A stretch of 64,000 bases of DNA from Halichondria panicea (Eukaryota; Porifera; Demospongiae; Suberitida; Halichondriidae): NCBI RefSeq assembly GCF_963675165.1, contig NC_087380.1, positions 5,216,071 to 5,280,070 on the forward strand, written 5' to 3'. The notes under the pieces were generated by a model. It saw nothing but the letters and a program-made list of their open reading frames with translations. It was not told the origin of the DNA and made no database searches. Made by a program: the position numbers and the translations under genes. Positions 1-11,629 of this stretch are shown here, piece after piece. Position 1 is the stretch's first letter. Each line of letters opens with the position of its first letter.

Positions 1-1610
1 ACAACAAACCTACACAGCTCTGTCTCTAGCTAGCTAGCTAGCTATATATAGCTCTGTGTATGACTTTTAGGATATTTTCTCTGATGTATCCAGTATTATA
101 CGGGAAAAAATATCCAATAATTTAGCGCATGCGCAAGCAGTTGATAGCAGGCCTTCTTTTCCTATGAAGGCCGGTGAAGGAGGCTAAGAACTACTATGCT
201 GTAATCGAGCTAGCTAGCTAGCTACATACCTGCAGATATAAAAAAAAGACCTTGATTTACCTTGTGCGGTCAAAGATTACGCGTGGGAGTTTTTGGGAAG
301 TTCTAAAAATAGCTCAATACGAAGTCGGATGATTCTGAGAATAGGGTGAGTTGCATACCCTCTTCTCTGTATATGCCCTTGATAGGACTCGAGATCGATG
401 TATATATAGACTGTGTTCCAGATCTATACCAGCTTCCATCCACCACATCATATAATCCAATCCATGTATGTCACTACGCATGGATGAACTGTGTATACTT
501 GTGCTCAACCGCAATTAGGGAACATCAATTCATTACAAATCATTATGCCCGCACATTCCATAATGCATGCATGTAATGTATGAAGGGATCGGTCGATCAC
601 CTCACCAGTAAAAATTGCTAGGATTGGCCGGGAAAAACTACCAGCCAAGTACATGTGAATGAAAATTTCACTGATTGATGCATAACCACAATTACATCGT
701 TTGAAGCCAAATTTGGAGTGTAGACTGAGTCATCATTCAGTTGGATGTGGATAACCCCACCGCTTTACATGAGGGTTGACCACACCCAGCTAATGCCGTA
801 CTTGCTAGAAAGGTTTTATGACGAAATAATATATCATGATCACCATGCATGCAATGTTTACTGCTGGCCTTCATTCAGGCTTATACGTACTATTATTGTA
901 TAGCAGAGGAGGTTGCTCACATTCAACAGAGGAATGTGCGTGCACGGAGAAAAAACAAAAGATAAACGGAAACCTACAGAGAAAGCACGAAAAGTAGCTA
1001 TCCTAGCTAAAGCCAGCAAACGATTGTAGCACTCTATACTAGTAGCAGATGATGCTAATAATACCTAAAAAGTGAGTAGCAATGAGCCAGAAACTAACAA
1101 ACTTCCAGCACTTTCCTTGATTCTTTGACTCCTGTCTTAATGTAGCAGGTTACACTATTATGATTCATAAACTAACCGGAGATGTAATACAAGAGAGATA
1201 ACACACAAATGCTCAGGAATGCAAGAACGAGACAAAAGTGCTGACTCAGCGGGTTGAAGGTTGGAGGCGAATTCGAGGCCAAACACGGTTTGCACAGCAC
1301 TTTTCGCCATGGTTTAAATCGTGACCAACCTCCAGCCAATTTGCGGTAACTGTACTCATGTAGCTCACCTTGGTCTGGTGTGTATCCATGTCCATATTCA
1401 GATGGGATAGATCTAGACCTGATTGGTGCCTGGCCTGGCGTATGGTTGTTGTACATGTATTGATGACCTGCATGGCATGTGTAAAATAATGATTTAGTAA
1501 ACTGATCGGTATACACGATTAGAGTCTATATTATGTAAAAAGACATACATAATTTACCTCCTGTTGCCATCTTCTGTACTGTATACAACTTAGCCTACTA
1601 GCTATGATAC
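1..1610. other. No gene recognised; repeat-derived DNA
   Basis: I see no exon with family resemblance here. Short TAGC microsatellites lie near 24-52 and 208-224. The stretch around 108-190 (GCGCATGCGC followed by an AGCAGGCCTTCTTT core) recurs in diverged form near 25035-25110, so it is a dispersed repeat. The open frames in this stretch are short, overlap on both strands and lack motifs. Confidence 0.6.
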
Positions 1611-1619
1611 AACTGCTTA

Positions 1620-3440
1620 CTTTTTACTTCTGGACAGTATCACGTGCACAGTATCACGTGCACCTAGGCTAATATTATTTGCCAGAGGAGGTACAGCGGT
1701 TTTCAGAGTTCTTGCATTTGTAATGTCTAGAGCGGAAGTACCTGTCACGTGAACCGTTACGTAACAAGATTGAAGTTCTAGCCTCATTCTAAACCGATTT
1801 TTTTCCAATACATGATTTGGGAGAAAATCAACCTTGGAAATAGCCTTTGCAAGCCTTTGGCATCACGGCTGAAGCTATCCTTGAGATTGTAAGCACTTCC
1901 AATAGTTTTGTAAGCTACTATTAGTAACATAGGACTGGATGTCTGGAGCTAAGAGAGATTCTACTGTCTATATGACTCATCAGCTTGCAGCAACACAAAA
2001 TGAGTAGGCAGGCCGGGGCAGTCACTTCAACCAGTTCCTTATATAATACTGAGAAGCTACACGCTTATTTCAGACTTCTCTGAATAACTAGTAACGAATA
2101 ACTTTGTCTGTAAAATTTATATTGAAAACTCATGTAAAAAAACTTGCCTGACTCAGCAATATTTGTGCTCCCGTGATGTTGTACAGCGGTTTTCAGAGTT
2201 CTTGCATTTGCAATGTCTAGAGCGGAAGTACTTGTCACGTGAACCATTACGTAACAAGATTGAATTCTACCTCATTCCAAACCGATTTTTTTCCAATACA
2301 TGTAATAATATGATTTAGGAGAAAATCAACCTTTTGGAAATAGCCTTTGCAAGCCTTTTGCATCACCGCTGAAGCTATCCTTGAGATTGTAAGCAGTTCA
2401 AATAGTTTTGTGAGCTACTATTAGTAACACAAGACTGGATGTCTAGAGCTAAGAGAGATTCTACTGTCTGTATGACTCATCAGCTTGCAGCAACACAAAA
2501 TGAGTAGGCAGGCCGGGGCAAGGCACTTCAACCAGTTCCTTATAATACTGGGAAGCTACACTCCTATTTCAGACTTCTCTGAATAACTAGTACATTTAGT
2601 AACGAGGAGTAATTTTGTGTATTAAAAACTAGCCTCGATTCCAGGCCGCTGAGAAAGGCACTATTCAAGGGGCTGGAGTGGCTAATTAAAAACTCAATGT
2701 AAAAAAACTTGTCTGACTCAGCAAAATTTGTAGGAATATCACGTGACAAGTGACTTCCGCTCTAGACATGAGAGATGCAAGAACTCTGAAAACCGCTGTA
2801 GTACAGACCTTTGCAGAGTTCTTGCAACTCGACGTCTAAAGCGGAAGTTACCGTCACGTGATATTCATGTACATTAAAGCCACACAACATCACGTGAGCC
2901 CAACATTGCTGAGTGAGGCAAGTTTTTTACATTGAGTTCTCAAGATGTACGTATCACTAAATTACTTGTTACTAGTTATTCAGAATAGGATTGTAGCTTC
3001 CCAGTATTATATAAAGTGGCTTGCCCCAGCCTTCCCGCTCATTTTGTGTTGCTGCAAGCTGTTGAGAGTCTAGTCATAGACAGTAAAAGCTTGAAGCTAA
3101 GCCTTAGCTCCAGCTGGATATATAGTTCTGTGACACAGGCTGTGTGACTAATAGTAACTCACAAAACGATTGGAAATACTCATCAGCTAGCTAGCTGTTC
3201 ATGTTCAAAGCCTTCCTCCTATATAGGTCGAATTTTTCCCAGTTTAACAAAATTAAATAGGCTTTATTGGAGAAAAATTGGTTAGGAATGAGCCAGAATT
3301 CAATCTTGTTATGTAATGGTTCACGTGACAGGCACTTCCGCTCTAGACATCGAGTTACAAGAACTCTGCAAAGGTCTGTAGTAATGCACCTATCAATGCA
3401 AATCCCCACCCACCCCCTCACGGGAGAGGGTGGGGATTTG
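1620..3440. repeat. Nested direct and inverted repeat cluster
   Basis: A block starting with TACAGCGGTTTTCAGAGTTC at about 1691 is repeated in direct orientation at about 2182, a period near 491 bp. Both copies share GAGCGGAAGTA, TCACGTGAACC and the tract around CAGCTTGCAGCAACACAAAA. An inverted partial copy follows at about 2725-3060, a further short copy at 2806-2860, and inverted ends at 3318-3381. CACGTG palindromes recur at the edges (1640, 1655, 1747, 2236, 2740, 2856, 2893, 3321). This looks like several insertions of one MITE or foldback family into each other. No coding sequence is supported. Confidence 0.75.
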
Positions 3441-3441
3441 T
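3383..3441. repeat. Hairpin of CAAATCCCCACC type
   Basis: CAAATCCCCACCC and GGGTGGGGATTTG form a tight hairpin next to the tract TGCACCTATCAATG. The same hairpin, with the same flanking tract inverted, occurs at 9711-9770, so it is a small mobile or duplicated unit. Confidence 0.7.
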
Positions 3442-3577
3442 AAGTCATTTGCAAAATAACTTCCTACTTGGGGGCAGGGCTTTTGTCAATCCGTATATTC
3501 AAGGATACAAGAATCAGTATACTACAATATGTGTTTCTTCTTTTTCTTTGTGACCTCCAATGCCACATGGACTATAG

Positions 3578-3651
3578 CGATCCCAGGCCGATCCGTCTCT
3601 AATTGAACGCTAGGTCGCCTCCTCGGCCTGGTATTGATTGTACCTGGGCGT
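3578..3651 (+). repeat. Left arm of a 75-bp inverted repeat pair
   Basis: This segment starts CGATCCCAGGCCGATCCG. It is present as its reverse complement at 8120-8194 with only a few mismatches. The two arms bracket the RecQ-like and ZAD-like reading frames. Each arm is itself weakly palindromic (ATCCCAGGCCGA / TCGGCCTGGTAT) and belongs to a dispersed family with TAGCCTCG...CCAGGCC ends, so the arms could be two independent MITEs. Confidence 0.7.
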
Positions 3652-4475
3652 GTATCTGGGCGTGCTCTTATTGGCTCCACCTCGCTCAGGTATTCGCTAA
3701 AAAAGAGCGAATTCCTGAGCGACTTAACACTAATGGTGTATGTATGAGCACCTACTCTGTAAACGTAATTGTAATCTCATGAATAGCTCTGTAAAGCTAG
3801 CTAGCTATACACTGTACTATGGCAATTTCTAGCCTCTACACAGGCTCTCCTTTTTCTGTTCTTTATCACAATCGTTCAATAAGATAAAATACTGTCTTAA
3901 TCGTTCAATGAGATAAAATACGGTATTAATTGGAGGAATAAAGAAAGAAATAGACGTAGAGTTAGGAAAAAGGAGAGCCTGTATCGGGAAGTCGCGTGAG
4001 GGTAGAAGGGTGGTAGAAGGGTGAAAATGAGTGTGGGCATGCTGAGCTAGAGATGTTGGACTGCCCACGCAGATATCTATGACTAATAAAACTTTGCCTG
4101 CAGCAAGCTGGACATGGACTTGGAACTGGAAGTTTGCAAGCACTATAGCTAGCTATACCTTAGGCTTAGCTAGATGATCTACTAGTCTAGATTGTGTGTT
4201 CAGATTCTATCAGACTATTACCTTTTCTTGTGTCTTTCTACATGCTAGTATAGATCAAGAATAGCTTAAGTTAGTCATCATTATCATATATAGCAGGTAG
4301 CTACTGGCACCAGAGCTGGCCACGCTGGTTCTCTGATCTGACTTGCAGCACAGCTTGGTGGTTGTCTCAGTACAGTCTTATTAACTCTGAATGCGTGGGA
4401 GAATACCTTACGTCACGATTGTGGGCTACATATCGCCCACGTTCATAAAAATCCTTGTGGATCACGCGATTTCCC

Positions 4476-4616
4476 AAACCAGGCCTTACTTTTTCTTTAA
4501 CTGTACGCCCATTTCTTTCTTTGTTGCCTCACTAGCACTATGTCTTTCTAGTGATTATATTTATGGATGAACAGTGACAACAGCAAGAAAAAGTAAGGCC
4601 TGGGATCGAGGCTAGG
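4476..4616. repeat. Hairpin MITE with CCAGGCCTTACTTTTTCTT ends
   Basis: The left end CCAGGCCTTACTTTTTCTT is matched by AAGAAAAAGTAAGGCCTGG at 4584-4602, followed by GATCGAGGCTAG. The loop is about 90 bp. It lies directly upstream of the RecQ-like frame and belongs to the same end type as the repeats at 3578 and 8120. Confidence 0.75.
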
Positions 4617-4669
4617 CAATTTCAACGTCTTTTGATTTCCAAGAAGCATTAGCATATGCACTGTCTTGT

Positions 4670-6010
4670 GTGAAGCAAGAAGGACTGATCCTCAAGGAAC
4701 AGCAGGTCTGTGCTCTCAAGCTCCTGTCGGAAGGAAGGGACGTTTTTGTGTGGTTCCCAACTGGGTATGGCAAGTCTCTGTGCTATCAATTGCTACCCTT
4801 CTTGATGGACTACAAGCTTGGTAGGACTAAGGGTCCCCTTGTCGCCAGAAGTGTAGTTCTTGTCATCTCTCCCCTTGTGTCTCTCATGATTGACCAGGTC
4901 AGGAGTCTGAACACTAGAGGTGTTTCTGCTGCCATCCTCAGTAGTAATAAGGAAAACTCGACAGAAGTCTTGTTGCCACTAACAAAGATGTGTCGGATGG
5001 AAAGTACCGTCTGCTGTTCACTGCCCCAGAGGCTGTTGTTGAAGACCATCGTTGGAGGATGCTATTACTAGAGCCTCCACTCAATTCCTCTTTAGTGGCA
5101 ATAGCTGTGGACGAAGCACACTGTGTTTACAAGTGGTAAGTTATTAATAACTCCCGTTGTGAAATAATAATTATTATGTATGTTCTGTAAGAGCTCTGAC
5201 TTTCGTCCTGCCTATGCACACCTAGGTGAGCTTAGAGCATTTGCCCCTCCTGGTGCTCCAATGTTGGCTGCAACGGTTACTGTGACAGACGTTATGAGGA
5301 ATGTGATTGTGGAGGTTCTCGAAATGACTGGGTGTGCTGTTGTCAGTGTATCTCCAAATAAGCCTAACATCTTTTACTCAGTAAAAAAGCGCTCCTCCAG
5401 CATTGGTGAGGACTTCGCCTTAATCACGTCTGACCTGTTATGTAACAATGTTAAGGCCAATAGAGTAATAGTGTATTGCCAATCGTTGGACGTGTGTGCT
5501 AACTTGTATATCCACTTCATGAGAGTCCTTGGAGATCGTGGATACTATCCATCTGGTGCTGAGCAAGTCAGTGATAACCGTCTTTATGGTATGTTTCATG
5601 CTAAGACAGACGAATACAACAAAGACGTAATCATGAAGAGCCTCGCTAATCCCAAGGGGGTGGTCCGAGTTGTATTTGCAACAATGGCTCTTGGTATGGG
5701 TGTGAGCTTCACTGGACTGACGACTACCATCCACTATGGTGCACCGCGATCCTTAGATGATTATTTTCAGGAGAGTGGCCGTGCGGGCAGACAAGGAGAG
5801 CAATCCACATCAACCATATTTTGGAAACCCATGGACGCTCCACTGAAGACAGATCAGACCATCCCTCGAAATGTTGAAATTGCTGCTGTGAGGAGGTTCC
5901 TTGAGAGTACATCTGACTGTAGAAGGTACATTTTTTTTACCCTATTGTTGCAGCGAGCCTACAGAAACGAAACCTTATTTTGTGCTGCGACAATTGCAAG
6001 ACGTGAGTGA
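4670..6010 (+). pseudogene. RecQ-like DNA helicase, frameshifted, probably transposon-borne
   Basis: RecQ-family helicases are 3'-5' ATP-driven DNA unwinding enzymes. Motif I is visible as PTGYGKSLCYQ at about 4757-4790, motif Ia/II context as ISPLVSLMIDQV at about 4867-4902, and the DEAH box as VDEAHCVYK at about 5107-5133. An intron follows (donor after 5136, acceptor near 5189), then DFRPAY, the segment GMFHAKT, VVFATMALGMGV and the motif VI segment YFQESGRAGRQG. A remnant of the zinc-binding C-C-D-N-C segment sits at about 5982-6000. The frame changes near 4966-4976 (the DEAH half reads in another frame from the Walker A half), and the zinc segment is again out of frame, so the gene looks broken. 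No ATG fits the start. RecQ family membership is certain from the motifs; mobile-element origin is inferred from the flanking repeats and a second relic at 36.6 kb. Confidence 0.8.
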
Positions 6011-7140
6011 CAACATTGTAAGAATGCAATATAAGTGTGTGTTTCTCCCCTATAGTGTCAAATAGCAAAGACGCGTGATGTGAGCGGGGTGTATGGCTCC
6101 AGGCGAATCACCTCGATAACAACAAATTAACGAGATGAAGGCCGTACCTCAAAGGTGTCTTGGAAACCGGCCCAACCAATGCTTATTCACAATTAATTTT
6201 AGTAAGTGCAAGTCAGCAGCTTGCGTTGATTATATGTAAATATATGGTGCTACTACGTTAATACACATGAATTAATGGAAATGTACATGTATTTACATGC
6301 AGGAGTTAGAGCAGTGATGGGCACTGGGAGTGAGAGATAGCCATTATTGATGAAGTTCAGGGTTTCATGTGAGTTGTATTTTAACACTCTAGTATAACTA
6401 GAGCACTAAAGTGCAAACCCTCGGCTGGTGACATGATTAAAAAGAAACCAGAAATATAATGCAGTGCATATAGTGATGTTGTTATCATGTAGGACTTGCA
6501 CAGCAACTCAGGAGCAATAAAACTAAACCAGACTGGAGGCATGCTGAAACATTTGAGAACAGGTAGTGGTACTATAGCACTGTGGATTAGGATCACAGTA
6601 AAGAAGCCTGGAGTCTCAGAGAAGTATGGCTCCAGGTTCTGCATGGAGTAGGATCCCAGCCAGCAGCAAGAGCTACTATCTATGCTATAATTCAAGCTTC
6701 TACTTTAGTGACCCTGTTCCATTGTTCCTGGTATATACAGCTTTCTACTTTAGTGACCCTGTTCCATCGTTCTTGGTACAGGATCACTTCAGTTATAAGT
6801 AACGCATGTGCAAGTTCTGTTCAAGCTACATTTTGCTCGCTTTTATTAGACAAAGGAGCTTTAACACCGAAAGCTGCCACTATCAAAAGTACTAACTTGT
6901 TGTGTGGAGGCTACTTATGCTGTAAACGCAGTGCTAGAACATCCAGGTAAGCAGACCTAGTCACAAGCTTATTCAAGCTTCTTAGCTTTTGCTCGACAAA
7001 GAAGCTTTAACATAAAAATCTGCCACTATTTAAATCAAGATATTGTTCTGTGAAGGCTATCTATGCTGTAAACGCAGCGCTGTGGCATCCAGGTGAGTAG
7101 ATATACCTGTGACAAACAAACAAACAAACAAACAAACAGA
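6010..7140. other. No gene recognised; short internal duplications
   Basis: A 44-bp direct duplication (TTCTACTTTAGTGACCCTGT) occurs at about 6699 and 6743. A longer unit at 6825-6945 is repeated at 6985-7092 and again, split by MITEs, at 23680-24190. Each copy ends in ATGCTGTAAA(C/T)GCA and a consensus splice donor. It may be a copied exon, but no protein family is recognisable. Confidence 0.5.
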
Positions 7141-7405
7141 CCAACATACTACTATACCCGTGGCCGCCCACGCGCGCCTCGGGTAATTATTATAAACGCT
7201 CATATCGTAGTCTCATCTTCCACTGTCTCTTCTTCCACTGTCTCTTCTTCTTCGCAACATGCATCACCATATTCGTCTGGTTGGAGATTGTTGTGATTCT
7301 TAACTTTTTGTTTTATCCACTCTTCCAGGTTCGTGCGGTTTAGGGCCTTGAGGGGATTTGGTGCAAACCCCGGGAAGCTTTTGTGCTCTCTGTTGTCAAT
7401 GGCTG

Positions 7406-8086
7406 TTAGGATCTTGTTGACTTGTATGCAGCCTCGGTCTGGGTAGAGCTCTCTTGTTGCTGACATGATGCAGCCTCTGTCTGGGTGGAGCTCTCTTGTT
7501 GGCTACTTGTACAAGCAAACTGGATAGTTTCTGGCCTACCCTCTAGCTCCACAGCGATTGCAGATGATGTCGAGGCACTGGCATTATGTGGACCATCAAT
7601 GTGAGCTAAAAAAATAATTTTATTTACAACATTCTATTACATTAAAAATTTCCTACTTTGTGCAGGAGAAAAAGCAAGCCTTTTCCCTCGAACCCCGATG
7701 GTACTCCTCTTTGCTGATGGACGCGAGCTCACAGTGAAAGGAGATGCGTCGGAACCACTCGTGTCCTTAGTCCTTTTCTTAGGGGCTGATCTTACTGGAC
7801 TACTAGGGAGCTGCTCTTTGGACACTTGTTTCTGGTAGCTACGTCTGGCCAGGAGCCTGAACACCTCTATGGACTCTATCTTCTTGATACAAGAAAGACA
7901 GACAATCTTTGACAGGCCATCTGAATCACTAACAGGCAGATCCAATGCAAGACTGAGCCTCCCTGGAATATCTTCTTTGAGAGCCTTACTGCTGAACAAA
8001 GGTTTATATCTTCTGTTTTGTATGGCATCAGTGCTGCAACATAACCTACAAAGAACAAACTTAGAAGCCATTAAATCAATTTTCAT
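7406..8086 (-). CDS. ZAD-like zinc-finger protein, two exons, 3' part frameshifted
   Basis: Exon 1 runs 8086 to 7657 from an ATG; the next in-frame ATG is at 8071. Exon 2 runs 7605 to 7406. The splice phases match, giving 209 residues. The N-terminal domain has the zinc-finger-associated (ZAD) spacing: CRLCC near residue 13, then CLSCIKK about 55 residues later, ahead of a Ser/Lys/Arg-rich tail. Exon 2 holds two copies of QQESSTQTEAA, encoded by a tandem duplication of about 45 bp. After them the frame ends in TAA, but the other frame stays open down to 7200 (QVNKILTAID..., then an acidic CCEEEETVEEETVED tail), so a frameshift near 7410-7440 has probably cut off a longer C-terminus. ZAD domains are protein-protein interaction modules of DNA-binding proteins. 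It lies on the opposite strand to the RecQ relic inside the same inverted-repeat pair. The function is unknown. Confidence 0.6.
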
Positions 8087-8119
8087 TTGACCACATGGAC
8101 TTAATAATAATAACGAAGT

Positions 8120-8194
8120 CACGCCCAGATACAATCAATACCAGGCCGAGGAGGCAACCTAGCGTTCAATTAGAGACGGATCGGCCTGGGATCG
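8120..8194 (-). repeat. Right arm of the 75-bp inverted repeat pair
   Basis: Reverse complement of 3578-3651, starting ACGCCCAGATACAATCAATA on the plus strand. It extends into GATCGAGGCTAG, the common end of a MITE family seen across the window. Confidence 0.7.
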
Positions 8195-8223
8195 AGGCTA
8201 GTATATATATAGAGCTAGTGTGT

Positions 8224-9455
8224 TATGGGGGGTGATCAGTGCCAAAACCTCCAGCTCTTTCTATTTAGTACTAAAATCATTTGCATAGTGAAGTTCTACA
8301 TACAAATGACGAGCTCTCTCTTATTTGCATGGTGAAGTTCTACATACAAATGATACTCTCATTTGCATGGTGAAGTTCTACATACAAATGACACGCTCTT
8401 TCTTGTTTGCATGGTGAAGTTCTACATACAAATGATACTCTCATTTGCATGGGGAAGTTCTACATACAAATGATACTCTCATCTGCATGGTGAAGTTCTA
8501 CATACAAATGATACTCTCATTTACATGGTGAAGTTTTACATACAAATGATACTCTCATTTGCATGGTGAAGCTCTACATGCAAATGATACTCTCGCATTT
8601 GCATAGTTAATTTGCTAAACTGGAAACTACTCCTTTTCACCTAAGAAAAGGCTCAGGGGAGAGAGTAATTTTTTTAGCTCCGTTATTGGACATGCCCACT
8701 TATGTGACCAAAAAGGATTGCCACATGAGCGGGTGTGTCCAACACGTAGTTGATATGTTAATTAAAATGTCCGTCTATACTATAATGTTAATTGTGTCCT
8801 CCTTCAATATGCCACTATAAATTTACAGTTGTCCTATAGGGGCATGCGTGAAGAATGTCACGCTCCCACAATGTTAACGTCCTAACAACTTGCGTGCCAC
8901 CACTCACGCATGTACTATTTCTGTTGCTATATAGCCTTGAGTATAAAATACATTTCTGACGGGGTCTCTGGGATCAAAGCTGAATAAACACCCACACATT
9001 ATGTATTCCAACCTTCCCTTTTTCATCCAAGCCCATCCTTATAGATAAAAAAGGGAGTGGTTTCAAGTCAATGCAAACATATATGAGAGTGTCATTGTAA
9101 AACTAACAAAGCTTATATCATTTGCCATGCAGCGTTATTTGTATGTAGAGCTTCTCATTTGTATGTAGAACTTTCATCGTATAGAACTTCACCATGCAAA
9201 TAAGAGTATCATTTATATGTAGAAAATCACCATGCAAAGAAGAGTATCATTTGTATGTAGAAAATCACCATGCAAATAAGAGAGAGCGTGTCATTTGTAT
9301 GTAGAACTTCACCATGCAAATGAGAGTATCATTTGTATGTAGAACTTCACATGCAAATAAGAGAGAGCGTGTCATTTGTATGTAGAACTTTACCATGCAA
9401 ATAATGTTAGTACTAAATAAAAAGAACTGGAGGTTTTGGCACTGATCACCCCCCA
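8224..9455. mobile_element. Foldback element with inverted arrays of octamer-bearing 38-bp repeats
   Basis: Both ends carry TGGGGGGTGATCAGTGCC in opposite orientation, extending through CCAAAACCTCCAG to TTAGTACTAA. Inside each end is a tandem array of a roughly 38-bp unit (TGGTGAAGTTCTACATACAA plus ATGATACTCTC): about nine copies at 8279-8605 and, inverted, six to seven at 9130-9405. The 500-bp core has no long open frame. The octanucleotide TAGTGTGT flanks the element at 8216-8223 and 9456-9463, which fits an 8-bp target duplication; a 2-bp TA duplication is the alternative reading. The element is non-autonomous and I cannot name its superfamily with certainty. Confidence 0.85.
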
Positions 9456-9710
9456 TAGTGTGTATACGCATATGCATATGCTAGTCATTGTTCTTGGATA
9501 TAGGCCCTAGTTTGTGCTTAATAGTATGGAGAAGAAGGTGGTTGTGTCTACTAGTGGTAGTATAGAAGTGCACATTGTGAACCATTCATACTTTTTATTA
9601 ATATTGTTGAATCCCCTGTGTGGGGGGAGAGTCGTTTGTAGTGCTATGGACATGCATTTGTACAAAGAGGTGTTCCCTGGGGGAGTGTCTTTGTAACTCC
9701 CCTATTGACA

Positions 9711-9770
9711 AATCCCCACCCTATCCCGTGAGGGGGGGGGGTGGGGATTTGCATTGATAGGTGCATAATC
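9711..9770. repeat. Hairpin of CAAATCCCCACC type, second copy
   Basis: AAATCCCCACCC pairs with GGGTGGGGATTTG around a G-run, followed by CATTGATAGGTGCAT. This is the inverted counterpart of 3383-3441. Confidence 0.7.
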
Positions 9771-9962
9771 GATCTGACAAACGTTCTTGTGTACGTTCTG
9801 ATAATCGATTTATTCATGTGAATTACATTGCAAAAATGTTGGTGGATTTGGCGTTCCATAGCAAACGGCGTTCCATACTCTTCTCGGTATACGCCCTTGA
9901 TACAGTTTAGACAATGTACAGTACTCTGTTAGCCTCGAATCGAGGCTACTAAACTGTATGCT

Positions 9963-11576
9963 CAGGGGCGGATCCAGAGGTAGTTCGTTGGGTTCGTACG
10001 AACTACCCTTCCACTAAGTTGATACTTTATATTACACCTGGCTAGCTAGCTTACTGTCATGACAATAGGGTACAAAGTTCTCTCTGCATAATGTGAGGGT
10101 GGGGCTGGTACTCTCTGCATAATATGAGGGTGGGGCTGGCTATATTGACTCATCCAGCCATGGTCGCAGTGATAATTGAGCCTGGCCATGAATCCTAACA
10201 AAAGTCTAGATTGCAACCCTCCATTGACTCCTGGTTAAAGTTTCAGGTAAGGGAAAGTTCATGGCACTGCATACTGAATGATAGACACTGTATAGATTAA
10301 TTATAATTGCTATAATAATTATATTGACTAATATAATAATCTAGATGATCTACAGCCAGTCTCCTCTTCAAGAGAACCACCAGCCACCACCGTCTCTTTT
10401 CTCCAGTCATCAACGTCTCTCCTCGAGTCACAACCATCTCTCCTCCAGTCACAACTATCTCTCCACTGGAACCACCAGCCACCTCCATCACCCCTCCATG
10501 TTCATCGAAGTAAGCAACGAGATCTTCCGCTGAGGATCAGCCAATGGAGCTCTCCTGAAAGAGAAGAAAGTGCAATCACTATCCCAGAGCATGAGAATGG
10601 CTTTGCCTTGTGTTCTTTCAGATATTATATAATTTATGTTTTTGTATAATGTTTTTGTTGAAGGGAATGTGGTTAATTAATGGGCGTGGCATGTAAAAGG
10701 GGGCGTGGTCAGCCAAAAATTTCGGCGCTACACGCCGAGTGACACTTCTTCTTGTCCACGCTTCGCGCTAGTTGGGCGGAGTCCAACCAACGCTGCGCTC
10801 TGGGTTGGGTATCAGTACACGTAGCAGTTTTGTTCCACTGGTACTTGAGACAGAGTATGAATATTGTTTAATCTTTAAGTGGCTGACAACCGCATGGCTC
10901 AGGGGTGCGATATAAAGAAATCAATTAACTATTTGGATGGCTATTCTAGCTGACTGGATCTAGCTATAGTTGTTTTGGAATTCAAGAAAGACCTCAGACT
11001 CTTAGAGAAAGTAGAAGAATACTTTAGCCTGTAATATAAGATTTAGTACAGGCAGAAATAAACTTTTTCATAATAGTTAGACATCTAGCACAAGGAGAGG
11101 TACAGCCAGCTATAGGACTACCCCAAGGCTTCTGAGAAGCTTTTCGAAGACCAAAGAAGGCATACATAACACAGGTTTTGTCCAAACTAATGATCTAATC
11201 TTATTGGTAGCACAACAAAACTTAAAACAAAGACAAGTCCTTTTAATTAATTAATACATACTGTTCAAGCTTCATTCATAGATGCTAAGATAGACTATGC
11301 TTCTTTTCTAGTAGCCTAGATATCCAGCAGGAGCTGTTTCTGCATTCTCCAGAGAAATACAGTGTCCCAGCTCGCCTTGTCAGCTAAATTGAGCTGTAAG
11401 GTTTCCCACTTGAACGCAGCAATCTGATTGGGCTGCAAATTTCTTGCAGTGGGAACAAAACTGCTACATGTACTGATACCCAACCATGAGCGAAGCGTTG
11501 GTTGGACTCCGCCCAACTAGCTTCGCGCGACCAAGAAGTAAGAACCCCCCTTCCCTAAATCCTGGATCCGCCCCTG
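9963..11576. mobile_element. 1.6-kb non-autonomous element with CAGGGGCGGATCCAG ends
   Basis: The left end CAGGGGCGGATCCAG (9963) is matched by CTGGATCCGCCCCTG ending at 11576. The pentamer ATGCT flanks both sides (9958-9962 and 11577-11581), consistent with a target duplication. Inside is a second inverted pair: about 10753-10850 (GGGCGGAGTCCAACCAACGC) against 11448-11530. No transposase-like frame is seen. It sits some 50 bp upstream of the CWC27-A start codon, in what was the promoter of that copy. Confidence 0.75.
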
Positions 11577-11629
11577 ATGCTCCCCTCCATGATCCAGTAC
11601 ATGCAGTAGAGAGATCAGCATGCAGCAGT

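Noticed and set aside
1172-1516. Two overlapping minus-strand frames near 1.2-1.5 kb
   Set aside because: Different frames of the same stretch, no motifs, and no paralogous conservation elsewhere in the window.
8279-8605. CRISPR-like array of regular repeats
   Set aside because: The 38-bp units are contiguous tandem repeats without unique spacers, have a mirror-image array at 9130-9405, and lie in a eukaryotic foldback element.
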